DNA of 64,000 bases. Origin: Mitsuaria sp. 7 (GTDB taxonomy: Bacteria > Pseudomonadota > Gammaproteobacteria > Burkholderiales > Burkholderiaceae_C). A program made the position numbers and the translations under genes. Below, piece after piece: positions 25,590-35,171 of the stretch. Position 1 is the stretch's first letter; each line of letters opens with the position of its first letter. The notes beneath the pieces are model-generated. The model was given only the letters and a program-made list of their open reading frames with translations, searched no databases and was not told where the DNA came from. The stretch covers positions 198,674 to 262,673 of the forward strand of contig NZ_CP011515.1 in NCBI RefSeq assembly GCF_001653795.1, read 5' to 3'.

Positions 25590-27545
25590 ATGAGCGAGAA
25601 CCCATCGAACGCGACAGCCGCGCAGACGCTGCTGTCGACCATCGAGAGCCCCGCGGACGTGCGCCGGCTGTCGCGCGGTCAGCTCCCGCAGCTGGCGGAC
25701 GAGGTCCGTGCGCACATCCTCAACAGCGTGTCCAAGACCGGCGGCCATCTGTCGTCGAACCTGGGCACCGTGGAGATGACGGTCGCGCTGCATTACGTCT
25801 ACGACACGCCGCGCGACCGGCTGGTGTGGGACGTCGGCCACCAGACCTACCCGCACAAGATCCTGACCGGTCGCCGCGACGCGATGGCGACGCTGCGTCA
25901 GCAGGGCGGCATCTCCGGCTTCCCGCGCCGCGACGAGAGCGAGTACGACACCTTCGGCACCGCGCACTCGAGCACCTCGATCTCCGCCGCCCACGGCATG
26001 GCGATGGCCGCCCGGATCAAGGGCGAGTCGCGCCGCGTGGTCGCGATCATCGGCGACGGCGCGATGACCGCCGGCATGGCCTTCGAGGCCTTGAACAACG
26101 CCGGCGTCGCGCATGGCGGCCTGCTGGGCGACGTGCTGGTGATCCTCAACGACAACGACATGTCGATCAGCCCGCCGGTCGGCGCGCTGAACAAGTATTT
26201 CACCCGGCTGATGAGCGGCAAGTTCTACGCCGCCGCGCGAGAAGGCGCGAAGTCGGTGCTCAAGCACACGCCGCTGTACGAGTTCGCGCGCCGCTTTGAA
26301 GAACACACCAAGGGCATGTTCGTGCCCGGGACGATCTTCGAGGAATTCGGCTTCAACTACGTCGGCCCCATCGACGGGCACGACCTGGACGCGCTGATCC
26401 CGACGCTGGAGAACCTGCGCGACAAGAAGGGCCCGCAGTTCCTGCACCTGGTCACGCGCAAGGGCCAGGGCTACAAGCTGGCGGAGGCCGACCCGGTCAA
26501 GTACCACGGCCCGACGCCGTTCAACCCGGCCGAAGGCATCAAGCCCTCGACCGCGCCGGCCAAGAAGACCTTCACGACGGTGTTCGGCGACTGGCTCTGC
26601 GACATGGCCGAGGCTGATCCCACGCTGGTCGGCATCACGCCGGCGATGCGCGAGGGCTCGGGCATGGTCGAGTTCCACAAGCGTTTCCCGACGCGCTACT
26701 ACGACGTCGGCATCGCCGAGCAGCATGCGGTGACCTTCGCCGGCGGCCTGGCCTGCGAGGGCCTGCGGCCGGTGGTGGCGATCTATTCGACCTTCCTGCA
26801 GCGCGGTTACGACCAACTGGTCCACGACGTGGCGCTGCAGAACCTGCCCGTGCTGTTCGCGCTGGACCGCGCGGGCCTGGTCGGCGCCGACGGCGCGACG
26901 CACGCCGGCAATTACGACATCGCCTTCACGCGCTGCATTCCGAACATGAGCGTGATCACGCCGTCGGACGAGAACGAGTGCCGTCAGGCGCTGTACACCG
27001 GTCACGTGCACAACGGCCCGGTGACGGTCCGTTATCCGCGCGGCGCGGGCATAGGCGCGGAGATCCGCAAGGAGATGGTCGCGCTGCCCTGGGGCAAGGG
27101 CGAGATGCGCCGGACCTCGTCGCTGCCGGCGACCGGTGGCCGTGCCGGGTCGCATGCGCCGCGCGTCGCGATCCTGGCCTTCGGCACGCTGCTGCATCCG
27201 GCGCTGAAGGCGGCGGAGGCGCTCGACGCCAGCGTCGCCAACATGCGCTTCGTGAAGCCGCTGGACGTCGAGCTGGTGAAGGAACTGGCCCGCACCCACG
27301 ACGCGCTGGTGACCGTCGAGGACGGCTGCGTCATGGGCGGCGCCGGCAGCGCGGTGCTGGAAGCGCTGCAGGCCGAAGGCCTGTCGCTGCCGGTGCTGCA
27401 GCTGGGTCTGCCCGACGAGTACGTCGAGCACGGCGAACCCGGCAAGCTCATGGCCCAGTGCGGCCTGGATGCCGTCGGCATCGAGCGCTCGATCCGCGAG
27501 CGCTTCCTGTCGACCCTCGCGCCGGTGGCCGTCAAGGTCGCCTGA
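25590..27545 (+). CDS. dxs: 1-Deoxy-D-xylulose-5-phosphate synthase
   Basis: A 651-residue thiamine-diphosphate enzyme making DXP from pyruvate and glyceraldehyde-3-phosphate, the entry and main control point of the MEP pathway. Motifs: [18 protein letters not shown], the ThDP-binding [28 protein letters not shown], and in the transketolase pyrimidine domain [18 protein letters not shown] followed by [18 protein letters not shown]. Length is about 20-30 residues over E. coli, mainly at the N-terminus. AGAGAGG precedes the ATG. It is the last gene of the xseB-ispA-dxs operon. Confidence 0.97.
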   Translation: MSENPSNATAAQTLLSTIESPADVRRLSRGQLPQLADEVRAHILNSVSKTGGHLSSNLGTVEMTVALHYVYDTPRDRLVWDVGHQTYPHKILTGRRDAMATLRQQGGISGFPRRDESEYDTFGTAHSSTSISAAHGMAMAARIKGESRRVVAIIGDGAMTAGMAFEALNNAGVAHGGLLGDVLVILNDNDMSISPPVGALNKYFTRLMSGKFYAAAREGAKSVLKHTPLYEFARRFEEHTKGMFVPGTIFEEFGFNYVGPIDGHDLDALIPTLENLRDKKGPQFLHLVTRKGQGYKLAEADPVKYHGPTPFNPAEGIKPSTAPAKKTFTTVFGDWLCDMAEADPTLVGITPAMREGSGMVEFHKRFPTRYYDVGIAEQHAVTFAGGLACEGLRPVVAIYSTFLQRGYDQLVHDVALQNLPVLFALDRAGLVGADGATHAGNYDIAFTRCIPNMSVITPSDENECRQALYTGHVHNGPVTVRYPRGAGIGAEIRKEMVALPWGKGEMRRTSSLPATGGRAGSHAPRVAILAFGTLLHPALKAAEALDASVANMRFVKPLDVELVKELARTHDALVTVEDGCVMGGAGSAVLEALQAEGLSLPVLQLGLPDEYVEHGEPGKLMAQCGLDAVGIERSIRERFLSTLAPVAVKVA

Positions 27546-27606
27546 GCGCGCGGCGCTCTCCTTCGAACGGCGCTCAAACGACGCTCAAACGACGCTGGCC
27601 TCGTGG

Positions 27607-28542
27607 TCAGCGCCGTTTTGCTTTGCCGGCCGGTCGTTGGCTGGCCATCGCGGGCGCGAGCGCACGCTTCACCGCATCAATGAAATCCTGCGTCAGCGCA
27701 TGCATGGCGCGGTGCAGCGGCCACAAGGCCTGGATGCGGAAGGGCACCGACACCGAGAACGGCCGCAGGTGAAGATCCGGTCCGGCGCACGCCCGCGCGG
27801 TCAGCGGATTCACGAGCGCAATGCCCAGGTTTTTCTGAACCAGCGCGCAGACGGCGATCGCGCTGTGTGTCTCCATTTGCAGACGACGCCGCACGCCGGC
27901 ACTTGCAAAGATGGCGTCGAACTGGCGGCGGTAGGGATCCTCCGCGGACAGGCTGACGAAGCGCTCGCCCTCGAAGTCCTGCGGGGTCAGGACTTGCCGC
28001 TCCAGCAGCCGGTGACCCGCGGGCAGCACGCAGACCTCGTCGAGCTCGGCCAGCGTCTCGCTGCGCGTGCCGGGCACGGTGGTGGACACCTCGCTCAGGC
28101 CGATGTCGAAGCGCTGGGCGGCCATCCATTCCTCCAGCAGCGGTGATTCCTGAGGCGTCAGCGTCAGTTCCGCCTGCGGATGCCGGGCGAGCCAGTCGGC
28201 GCTGGCGTCCGGCAGCAGCGCGTGCGCCAGCGCCGGCAGCGTCAGGACGCGCAGGCGTTCGTCCTCGGCGCGGCCCAGGGACTGGGCGCGGGCGACGACC
28301 TGATCCAGGCCCTGGTAGGCGCGCTGGACTTCATCGAACAGCGCCAGCGCCCGCGCGGTCGGACGCAGCCGCCCCGGCGCGCGGTCGAACAGCGCGTAGC
28401 CGAGCAGCGATTCCATCCGTGCCAACTCCCGGCTGATGGTCGGCTGGGACGTGAACAACAGTTGCGCGGCGCCGGTCACGCTGCCGGCGGTCATGACGGC
28501 GCGGAAGACTTCGATGTGGCGATGCGTGATGGGCAGGGGCAT
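27607..28542 (-). CDS. lysR: LysR, transcriptional activator of lysA
   Basis: A 311-residue LysR-type regulator. The N-terminal winged HTH (RHIEVFRAVMTAGSVTGAAQLLFTSQPTISRELARMESLLGYALFDR, about 8-55) is closely similar to E. coli LysR itself, the activator of diaminopimelate decarboxylase that senses DAP and lysine. The C-terminal half is the usual periplasmic-binding-like sensor. It is divergent from lysA, the classic arrangement, with a candidate operator between them. Its 3' end reaches into an inverted repeat (AACGGCGCT 27566-27574 / AGCGCCGTT 27609-27617) shared with the convergent dxs. Confidence 0.9.
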   Translation of the reverse strand: MPLPITHRHIEVFRAVMTAGSVTGAAQLLFTSQPTISRELARMESLLGYALFDRAPGRLRPTARALALFDEVQRAYQGLDQVVARAQSLGRAEDERLRVLTLPALAHALLPDASADWLARHPQAELTLTPQESPLLEEWMAAQRFDIGLSEVSTTVPGTRSETLAELDEVCVLPAGHRLLERQVLTPQDFEGERFVSLSAEDPYRRQFDAIFASAGVRRRLQMETHSAIAVCALVQKNLGIALVNPLTARACAGPDLHLRPFSVSVPFRIQALWPLHRAMHALTQDFIDAVKRALAPAMASQRPAGKAKRR

Positions 28543-28593
28543 CCCGGCAGGATATCAGTGCATATCAAAAATGAATTCGATCGGCAAAACAAA

Positions 28594-28609
28594 GCATTTG
28601 ATTGAATGC
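28594..28609. promoter_or_regulatory. Candidate LysR operator
   Basis: GCATT-TGATTG-AATGC is a 5-bp inverted repeat within a locally AT-rich stretch (28558-28609) between the divergent lysR and lysA genes. It contains the T-N11-A pattern common to LysR-type sites. Assignment rests on position and symmetry. Confidence 0.4.
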
Positions 28610-28697
28610 GCCGTCCGATGGATGCTTGTGGCCATTGCAAGAACTTCCAGAAGCTTCCGGGGAGTTCCAAGATGCATTCGACGCAAGGATTCCTGAC

Positions 28698-29960
28698 ATG
28701 CCGCAAGCCCTGACCCCCGCCCGCGAACAGCAGCTGCAAGCGCTCACCGCGAAGTACGGCACCCCGCTGTGGGTGTACGACGCCGCCGTCATCCGCGAGC
28801 GCATCACCGCGCTGGGTGGTTTCGACACGGTGCGCTTCGCTCAGAAGGCGTGCTCCAACACCCACATCCTCCGACTGATGAGGGAGCGGGGCGTGAAGGT
28901 CGACTCGGTGTCGCGCGGCGAGCTGCTGCGCGCCTTCGCCGCCGGTTTCACCGTCGGCACCGGCGCGGATGCGGTCCATTCGGACATCGTGTTCACCGCC
29001 GACCTGCTGGACCGCGAGACGCTCAAGACGGTCGTCGAGCACCGCGTCCCGGTGAACGCCGGGTCGATCGACATGCTGGAGCAGCTCGGCGAGGTCTCAC
29101 CCGGCCACCCGGTGTGGCTGCGGCTGAATCCCGGTTTCGGCCACGGCCACAGCAACAAGACCAACACCGGCGGCGAACACAGCAAGCACGGCATCTGGCA
29201 TGAGCAACTGACCGATGCGCTGGCCGTGATCGCGCGCCGCGGGCTGACGCTGATCGGGCTGCACATGCACATTGGCTCGGGCGTCGACTACGAGCATCTT
29301 GGACGCGTCGGCAGCGCGATGGTCGATCTCGTCCGGACCGTCAAGCAAAGCGGTCTGGATCTGCTGGCGATCTCGGCCGGCGGCGGGCTGTCGATTCCCT
29401 ATCAGGAGGGCGGCGAGCGCATCGACACCGCGCACTACTTCAGCCTGTGGGACGCCGCCCGGAAGGAGGCCGAGAACGTGGTCGGCCATCCGTTGGACCT
29501 GGAGATCGAACCGGGTCGCTATCTGGTGGCGGAATCCGGCGTGCTGCTGGCGGAGGTCCGCGCGGTCAAGGCGCAGGGCCGTCAGCACTTCCTGCTGGTC
29601 GACGCCGGCTTCAATGAGCTGATGCGGCCGGCGATGTACGGCAGCTTCCATGCGATGAGCCTGATTCCCGCGGACGGCCAACGCCGGACTCTCCAGGAGA
29701 CGGTGGTGGCGGGTCCGCTCTGCGAATCCGGCGACGTGTTCACGCAGGCTGAAGGCGGCGTGGTCCTGGCGCGGGAATTGCCGCAAGCGAAGGTCGGCGA
29801 TCTGCTCGTCATCCACGACACCGGCGCATACGGCGCGTCCATGTCCAGCAACTACAACAGCCGACCGCTGATCGCCGAAGTGCTGGTCGATGGCGCTTCG
29901 GACCGGCTGATCCGCCGCCGTCAGACCGTCGAGGAATTGCTGGCGCTGGAAGCGGTCTGA
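28698..29960 (+). CDS. lysA: Diaminopimelate decarboxylase
   Basis: A 420-residue PLP enzyme of fold type III that decarboxylates meso-diaminopimelate to L-lysine, the last step of lysine synthesis. PLP binds Lys50 in RFAQKACSN. Other landmarks are GLHMHIGSGVDYEHL, the glycine loop SAGGGLSIPY, EPGRYLVAESG, and CESGDVF with the substrate-site cysteine. The start at 28698 is preferred over 28602 because the latter adds 32 residues crossing the promoter region. The N-terminal layout resembles the shorter lysR-linked LysA of E. coli type. Confidence 0.95.
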   Translation: MPQALTPAREQQLQALTAKYGTPLWVYDAAVIRERITALGGFDTVRFAQKACSNTHILRLMRERGVKVDSVSRGELLRAFAAGFTVGTGADAVHSDIVFTADLLDRETLKTVVEHRVPVNAGSIDMLEQLGEVSPGHPVWLRLNPGFGHGHSNKTNTGGEHSKHGIWHEQLTDALAVIARRGLTLIGLHMHIGSGVDYEHLGRVGSAMVDLVRTVKQSGLDLLAISAGGGLSIPYQEGGERIDTAHYFSLWDAARKEAENVVGHPLDLEIEPGRYLVAESGVLLAEVRAVKAQGRQHFLLVDAGFNELMRPAMYGSFHAMSLIPADGQRRTLQETVVAGPLCESGDVFTQAEGGVVLARELPQAKVGDLLVIHDTGAYGASMSSNYNSRPLIAEVLVDGASDRLIRRRQTVEELLALEAV

Positions 29961-30050
29961 TCGCTGTCATGGCGGTTTGATCGCGGTTGCAGCGCAGTAC
30001 GGGGCGATCGGGTGGATTTGACGGTGGTTTGACGGCGATATGACGTTTTT

Positions 30051-30077
30051 GCTATCGCACATCTAATTTTTGATAGC
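30051..30077 (+). promoter_or_regulatory. Dyad upstream of ahpC
   Basis: GCTATC (30051-30056) and GATAGC (30072-30077) form a perfect 6-bp inverted repeat in AT-rich DNA, and ATAG recurs at 30086 and 30099. OxyR recognises ATAG/CTAT elements, but the spacing here does not fit the standard ATAG-N7-CTAT-N7-ATAG-N7-CTAT tetramer site. It probably marks the ahpC control region, with the regulator unproven. Confidence 0.35.
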
Positions 30078-30190
30078 TTGGCTCAATAGGGATTCGCAAT
30101 AGGCCGCATTGGGGAATTCAAACCCACCGATAGCCTTCGCCCCCTATCATTCTTTCCATCCCATCAACCCCTGACTGCGAGAACGAAGCA

Positions 30191-30754
30191 ATGTCCCTGA
30201 TCAACACCCAAGTCCAACCCTTCAAGGCCCAAGCGTTCCACAACGGCAAGTTCATCGAGGTCACTGAAGAGTCGCTCAAGGGCAAGTGGTCCGTGCTGAT
30301 CTTCATGCCGGCCGCCTTCACCTTCAACTGCCCGACGGAAGTCGAAGACGCGGCGGACAACTACGGCGAGTTCCAGAAGCTGGGCGCCGAGGTCTACATC
30401 GTCACGACCGACACGCACTTCTCGCACAAGGTGTGGCACGAAACCTCGCCGGCCGTCGGCAAGGCCAAGTTCCCGCTGGTCGGCGACCCGACGCACGCCC
30501 TGACGAACGCCTTCGGCGTGCACATCCCGGAAGAAGGCCTGGCCCTGCGCGGCACCTTCGTGATCAATCCGGACGGCGTCATCAAGACCCTGGAAGTGCA
30601 TGACAACGCGATCGCCCGCGACGTCAAGGAAACGCTGCGCAAGCTGAAGGCTGCCCAGTACGTCGCCAAGAACCCGGGCCAGGTCTGCCCGGCCAAGTGG
30701 AACGAAGGCGACAAGACCATCGCCCCGTCGCTGGACCTGGTCGGCAAGATCTAA
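30191..30754 (+). CDS. ahpC: Alkyl hydroperoxide reductase subunit C (peroxiredoxin)
   Basis: A 187-residue typical 2-Cys peroxiredoxin that reduces H2O2, organic peroxides and peroxynitrite. The peroxidatic Cys47 sits in AAFTFNCPTEVED and the resolving Cys166 in PGQVCPAKW, the same positions (within one residue) as E. coli AhpC. GGKG-type and YF motifs for hyperoxidation sensitivity were not checked in detail. Codon use is strongly biased, as expected for a highly expressed gene. It is followed after 210 bp by ahpF. Confidence 0.97.
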   Translation: MSLINTQVQPFKAQAFHNGKFIEVTEESLKGKWSVLIFMPAAFTFNCPTEVEDAADNYGEFQKLGAEVYIVTTDTHFSHKVWHETSPAVGKAKFPLVGDPTHALTNAFGVHIPEEGLALRGTFVINPDGVIKTLEVHDNAIARDVKETLRKLKAAQYVAKNPGQVCPAKWNEGDKTIAPSLDLVGKI

Positions 30755-30964
30755 AGGATCTCGCCCTCACGGGGGTGGAGGCGGTCCGTCCGGATCGTCT
30801 TTGCCCCCGGACCGGTGATCCGGATGAGGACGTTCCTCTCCCCCTCACTGCAAACGCGCCGCGCGTGGACCGATCCGGTCCGCGGGCGTGTGCTCGGCCG
30901 CCCCTCTGATCTGACAGGGAGGCCGGTTCTCGAAGTCGCTTAAGAAAATTGGAAGGAAGCAACG

Positions 30965-32518
30965 ATGTTGGACGACAACCTGAAGGCTCAGCTCAAGGCC
31001 TACCTGGAGCGGGTCACGCTGCCGTTCGAGATCGAAGCCTCGTTGAACGACTCCGAGAGCGCCGCAGAGCTCAAGCAGCTGCTGCAGGACATCACCGCGA
31101 TGTCCGACAAGATCACGTTGAACCTGAACGGCAACGATGCGCGCAAGCCGTCGTTCAGCCTGAAGCGCACGGGCACCGAGCAGAGCCTGCGCTTCGCCGC
31201 GATTCCCCTGGGCCATGAGTTCACCTCGCTGGTGCTGGCCCTGCTGTGGACGGGCGGCCATCCCCCGAAGGTGGAGCAGTCCACCATCGACCAGATCAAG
31301 GGCCTGGACGGCGACTACCTCTTCGAGGTGTACATGTCCCTGACCTGCCACAACTGCCCGGACGTCGTGCAGGCGCTGTCGCTGATGTCGGTGCTGAATC
31401 CGCGTGTGAAGACGGTGATCGTGGACGGCGCGCTGTTCCAGGACGAGGTCAATGCCCGCGAGATCATGGCCGTGCCCACGATCTACCTGAACGGCCAGGA
31501 ATTCGGCTCGGGCCGCATGACCGTGGAAGAGATCGCCGCCAAGCTGGACACCGGCGCGGCGGAGAAGGACGCGGCCAAGCTGTCGGCCAAGGAACCGTAC
31601 GACGTGCTGATCGTCGGCGGCGGCCCGGCCGGCGCGGCGGCGGCGGTGTATGCGGCCCGCAAGGGCATCCGCACCGGCATCGCGGCCGAGCGCTTCGGCG
31701 GCCAGGTCAACGACACGCTGGCGATCGAGAACTACATCTCCGTGCTGTCGACCGACGGTCCGAAGTTCTCGATGGCGCTGGAATCGCACGTCAAGGATTA
31801 CGGCGTTGACGTGATGAACCTGCAGCGCGGTGAAGCGCTCATTCCGGCGACCACGCCGGGCGGCCTGGTCGAGCTGAAGCTGGCCAACGGCGGCTCGCTC
31901 AAGAGCAAGACCCTGATCATCTCGACCGGCGCGCGTTGGAAGAACGTCAATGTGCCCGGCGAGCAGGAATACAAGAACAAGGGCGTGGCCTACTGCCCGC
32001 ATTGCGACGGTCCGCTGTTCAAGGGCAAGCGCGTGGCGGTGATCGGCGGCGGGAACTCCGGCGTCGAGGCGGCGATCGACCTGGCCGGCATCGTGGCGCA
32101 TGTGACGCTGCTGGAATTCGGCGATCAGCTGCGCGCGGATGCGGTGCTGGTGAAGAAGCTGGAAAGCCTGCCGAACGTCGTCATCCTGAAGCAGGCGCAG
32201 ACGAGCGAGTTCACCGGGACGGCGGGCAAGCTGGATGGTCTGAACTACGTGGATCGTGCGACTGGCGAGAGCAAGCGCGTCGAGGTCGAAGGCGTGTTCG
32301 TGCAGATCGGCCTGGTACCCAATACCGAGTGGCTGCGCGGCACGATCGAGCTGTCCAAGCACGGCGAAATCATCGTCGACGCGAAGGGTCAGACCTCGGT
32401 GCCGGGCGTGTTCGCTGCGGGTGATGCGACGACGGTGCCGTTCAAGCAGATCATCATCGCGGCCGGTGATGGCGCGAAGGCGGCACTCAGCGCCTTCGAC
32501 CACATCATCAGAAACTGA
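30965..32518 (+). CDS. ahpF: Alkyl hydroperoxide reductase subunit F
   Basis: A 517-residue flavoprotein that passes electrons from NADH to AhpC. An N-terminal tandem thioredoxin-fold domain carries the CHNCPDV redox pair. A FAD-binding [17 protein letters not shown], the [10 protein letters not shown] disulfide centre, and the NADH-binding [19 protein letters not shown] follow. Length equals that of E. coli AhpF. GGAAGG precedes the ATG. The ahpC-ahpF gap contains CCGGATC (30790-30796) and GATCCGG (30817-30823), a possible processing or attenuation hairpin that would let ahpC exceed ahpF expression. Confidence 0.96.
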   Translation: MLDDNLKAQLKAYLERVTLPFEIEASLNDSESAAELKQLLQDITAMSDKITLNLNGNDARKPSFSLKRTGTEQSLRFAAIPLGHEFTSLVLALLWTGGHPPKVEQSTIDQIKGLDGDYLFEVYMSLTCHNCPDVVQALSLMSVLNPRVKTVIVDGALFQDEVNAREIMAVPTIYLNGQEFGSGRMTVEEIAAKLDTGAAEKDAAKLSAKEPYDVLIVGGGPAGAAAAVYAARKGIRTGIAAERFGGQVNDTLAIENYISVLSTDGPKFSMALESHVKDYGVDVMNLQRGEALIPATTPGGLVELKLANGGSLKSKTLIISTGARWKNVNVPGEQEYKNKGVAYCPHCDGPLFKGKRVAVIGGGNSGVEAAIDLAGIVAHVTLLEFGDQLRADAVLVKKLESLPNVVILKQAQTSEFTGTAGKLDGLNYVDRATGESKRVEVEGVFVQIGLVPNTEWLRGTIELSKHGEIIVDAKGQTSVPGVFAAGDATTVPFKQIIIAAGDGAKAALSAFDHIIRN

Positions 32519-32614
32519 CCCTCCCCCTACGCGCTTCGCGCACCCCCTCAAGAGGGCGAGCCCAGAGGACCGGCAGAGTCCGGTCCTCGGGCTCCGCTTG
32601 GTGGGTCTGGAACT

Positions 32615-33520
32615 TCAACGGCGTGAGCGCCAGAGGCTCTCCGCGCTGTAGACCGCGAGCGCCGACCAGATCAGCACGAAGCCGACGAGTCGCGCACCGG
32701 CGAGCGGCTCGTGATACAGCCACACCCCGAGCAGGAACTGGATCGTCGGGGACAGGTATTGCACGAGGCCGAGCGTCGTCAGCGTGATGCGGCGCGCGCC
32801 GGCGGCGAACAGCAGCAGCGGCACGGCCGTCAGCGGTCCGGCGAGCAGCAGCCACGCGATGTGGCCGGCATCGCCGGTCGCAAACGCACTGGTGCCCTGG
32901 CTGGTCCACCAGAACAACGCCACCGCGGCGAAGGGCGAGAGGATCAGCGTCTCCAGCGTCAGCCCCTCCAGCGCACCGAGATGCGCCGTCTTGCGCATCA
33001 GCCCGTAGATCCCGAAGCTCAGCGCGAGCACCAGCGCGATCCACGGCAGCCGTCCCGCGGTCACCGTCAGCCAGATCACGCCCGCCGCCGCAAGCCCGAT
33101 CGCCAACCACTGCACGGGCCGCAGCCGCTCGCGCAGGAACACGAAGCCCAGCATCACGTTCACGAGCGGGTTGATGAAGTACCCCAGACTGGCTTCGACG
33201 ACATGCCCCTGCTGTACTGCCCATACGTAGACCAGCCAGTTGGTCGACAGCAGCAGCGCCGACACCGCGCAGGTCCCGAGCAGCTTCGGCGAGCGCAGCA
33301 CCGGACCGAGCCAGGCCCAGCGGCGCAGCGCCGTCAGCAGGATGGCGACGAAGACCATGGACCACAGCGTCCGGTGCGCGATGACCTCGAACGCGCTGAC
33401 GTCGCTCAGCCGCTTGAAGTAGAGCGGGAACAAGCCCCACGCGATGTAGGCCAGCGCGGCGTAGAGCATGCCGGTGCGGGCGTGAGCGGGATCGGCGGCG
33501 GTGGAGGTGGCGTTGGTCAT
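32615..33520 (-). CDS. rarD: RarD-type EamA transporter
   Basis: A 301-residue membrane protein with ten helices. The RarD subfamily is indicated by GMLYAALAYIAWGLFPLYFKRLSDVSAFEVIAHRTLWSMVFVA, LLSTNWLVYVWAVQQGHVVEASLGYFINPLVNVMLGFVFLRERL and QYLSPTIQFLLGVWLYHEPL. RarD proteins were named for a link to chloramphenicol sensitivity; the physiological substrate is unknown. The start at 33520 gives a 17-residue polar N-terminus before helix 1. The gene converges on ahpF. Confidence 0.92.
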   Translation of the reverse strand: MTNATSTAADPAHARTGMLYAALAYIAWGLFPLYFKRLSDVSAFEVIAHRTLWSMVFVAILLTALRRWAWLGPVLRSPKLLGTCAVSALLLSTNWLVYVWAVQQGHVVEASLGYFINPLVNVMLGFVFLRERLRPVQWLAIGLAAAGVIWLTVTAGRLPWIALVLALSFGIYGLMRKTAHLGALEGLTLETLILSPFAAVALFWWTSQGTSAFATGDAGHIAWLLLAGPLTAVPLLLFAAGARRITLTTLGLVQYLSPTIQFLLGVWLYHEPLAGARLVGFVLIWSALAVYSAESLWRSRR

Positions 33521-33590
33521 GGTTCTTGGAGCGCGAGGGCCCGCGATTCTGCTCTTTTCAGGCGGCCCGCTTCGTCGCAGGATGGACACC

Positions 33591-33860
33591 ATGGCCCACG
33601 TCGAATTCACGTCGCAACTGCATCGCTTCGTCGATACCCCCAAGCTGGACTGCGACGCCGGCACGCTGGGGGAGGCGCTGACGCTCGCCTTCGACTGCAA
33701 TCCGCGATTGCGCGGCTACATCCTGGATGAGCAGGGGCACCTGCGGACGCACGTCGCGGTGTTCATCGACGGCCACCGCGCGCGGGACCGCCAGGCGCTC
33801 AGCGATCCGCTGACGGCGCAGTCCAAGGTCTACGTGCTGCAGGCACTGTCGGGCGGTTGA
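33591..33860 (+). CDS. MoaD/ThiS-like ubiquitin-fold small protein
   Basis: An 89-residue protein (or 92 if ATG 33582 is used; 33591 has the better-spaced GCAGGA site). The sequence AHVEFTSQLHRF...GTLGEALTLAFDCNPRLRGYILDEQGHLRTHVAVFIDGHRARDRQALSDPLTAQSKVYVLQALSGG follows the MoaD/ThiS beta-grasp pattern. It ends in a C-terminal Gly-Gly, the group adenylated and thiocarboxylated in sulfur carriers. No moaE, thiG or E1-like moeB is adjacent. The next gene, 119 bp on, is a BNR-repeat protein. From memory the same pairing occurs in other proteobacteria. The function is unknown. Confidence 0.78.
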   Translation: MAHVEFTSQLHRFVDTPKLDCDAGTLGEALTLAFDCNPRLRGYILDEQGHLRTHVAVFIDGHRARDRQALSDPLTAQSKVYVLQALSGG

Positions 33861-33979
33861 TCGGAAGTCGATCGATCGGGCGTTGATCGGCCGGTTGCGC
33901 CTGTCGAGAACCGCGACGCTCGATCGTCGTGAGAGGTGAGATCCGCCATCGCAACACCAGCCATCGCAAGGAGACACCG

Positions 33980-35062
33980 ATGTCCACCACCGCCTGGGCC
34001 GCGACCCGCAAGGGCCTGTTCGAACTTCGGAACGATCCCGCCAAAGGCGGATGGTCGATAGGCCGTCACAGTTTCGTTGGGGATCCCGTCAGCATGGTGT
34101 TGCCCGCGCCGGCGGGCGGCGGACGGATGTTCGCGGCGCTCAATCTCGGGCATTTCGGTTCGAAGCTGCAGGTGTCGGACGACGGCGGCGCCACCTGGCG
34201 CGAGCTCGCCGCGCCCGCGTTCCCCGAGCAGCCGCAAGGCGCGGAGGGGCCGCCGTGGAAGCTCCAGCAGATCTGGGCGCTGGAGCGCGGCGGCGACGGA
34301 CGGCTGTGGGCCGGGACCATCCCCGGCGGTCTCTTCGTGAGCGACGACCAGGGCGAGTCCTGGCAACTCGTCGACACGCTGTGGGAGAAGCCCGAGCGGC
34401 TGGGCTGGTTCGGCGGCGGCTACGACGCGCCGGGCATCCATTCGATCAACGTCGATCCGCGCGATCCGAAGCGGCTGCTGCTCGGCATCTCCTGCGGCGG
34501 CGCCTGGCGCAGCGAGGATGGCGGCGCCAATTGGCACATCAGCGCCAGAGGCATGCGGGCCGACTTCCTCCCGCCGGAGCAGCAGGGCGAGGAGAACACC
34601 CAGGACCCGCATCGCATCGTCGCCAGCGCCGCCGATCCGGATGTGCTCTGGTGCCAGCATCACAACGGCGTCTGGCGCTCCGTCGACGGCGGCGCGAACT
34701 GGGGCGAGATCAAGCCGCCGCTGTCGGGCTTCGGCTTCGCGGTGGCCGCCCATGCCGGCGATCCCGACACGGCGTGGTTCGTGCCCGGCATCAAGGACGA
34801 GCGGCGCCTGCCTGTCGACGGCGCGCTGGTGGTGAACCGCACGCGGGACGGCGGCAAGACCTTCGAGACGCTGCGCAACGGCCTGCCGCAGGCGCATTGC
34901 TACGACCTTGTCTACCGCCACGGCCTGGCCGCGCACGACGACGGCCGACGTCTGCTGATGGGCAGCACGACCGGCAACCTGTGGGCGACCGATGATGCCG
35001 GCGATCGCTGGCAACTCGTGTCCGGGCACCTGCCGCCGATCTACGCGGTGCGCTTCGGCTGA
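33980..35062 (+). CDS. BNR/Asp-box repeat beta-propeller protein (sialidase-like fold)
   Basis: A 360-residue predicted propeller built from Asp-box repeats of the form S-x-D-x-G-x-x-W: SDDGGATWREL, SDDQGESWQLV, SEDGGANWHIS, SVDGGANWGEI, RDGGKTFETL and TDDAGDRWQLV. Such proteins are annotated as glycosyl hydrolase, exo-alpha-sialidase or YCF48-like, but the catalytic arginine triad and Tyr/Glu of true sialidases are not evident. No signal peptide is present, so it is cytosolic. AAGGAGA precedes the ATG. Its pairing with the MoaD/ThiS-like gene suggests a joint but unknown role. Confidence 0.8.
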   Translation: MSTTAWAATRKGLFELRNDPAKGGWSIGRHSFVGDPVSMVLPAPAGGGRMFAALNLGHFGSKLQVSDDGGATWRELAAPAFPEQPQGAEGPPWKLQQIWALERGGDGRLWAGTIPGGLFVSDDQGESWQLVDTLWEKPERLGWFGGGYDAPGIHSINVDPRDPKRLLLGISCGGAWRSEDGGANWHISARGMRADFLPPEQQGEENTQDPHRIVASAADPDVLWCQHHNGVWRSVDGGANWGEIKPPLSGFGFAVAAHAGDPDTAWFVPGIKDERRLPVDGALVVNRTRDGGKTFETLRNGLPQAHCYDLVYRHGLAAHDDGRRLLMGSTTGNLWATDDAGDRWQLVSGHLPPIYAVRFG

Positions 35063-35102
35063 CTTTCTGCTTCTTCGCTTGCGGAAGTGCGCCGCCGTTT
35101 TT

Positions 35103-35154
35103 ACTCCCTCTCCCGCTTGCGGGAGAGGGCAGGGGTGAGGGCCAGCGGCGGTGG
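35103..35154. repeat. REP-like palindrome, third copy
   Basis: CCCTCTCCCGC (35106-35116) and GCGGGAGAGGG (35119-35129), followed by the tail gcaggggtgagggccagcgg. It is almost identical over about 50 bp to the reverse complement of the copy starting at 1692, and again lies between convergent genes. A degraded relative may exist at 35996-36022. Confidence 0.8.
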
Positions 35155-35171
35155 CAGTGCTGTGACGGCGA

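Noticed and set aside
27566..27617. AACGGCGCT / AGCGCCGTT inverted repeat between dxs and lysR as a terminator
   Set aside because: The loop is over 30 nt and includes a direct repeat, and the stem enters the lysR coding end. It may end dxs transcripts (TTTT follows) but is too weak for a separate call.
30051..30102. A standard OxyR site upstream of ahpC
   Set aside because: ATAG/CTAT elements occur, but their spacing does not fit ATAG-N7-CTAT-N7-ATAG-N7-CTAT. Kept only as an unassigned dyad.
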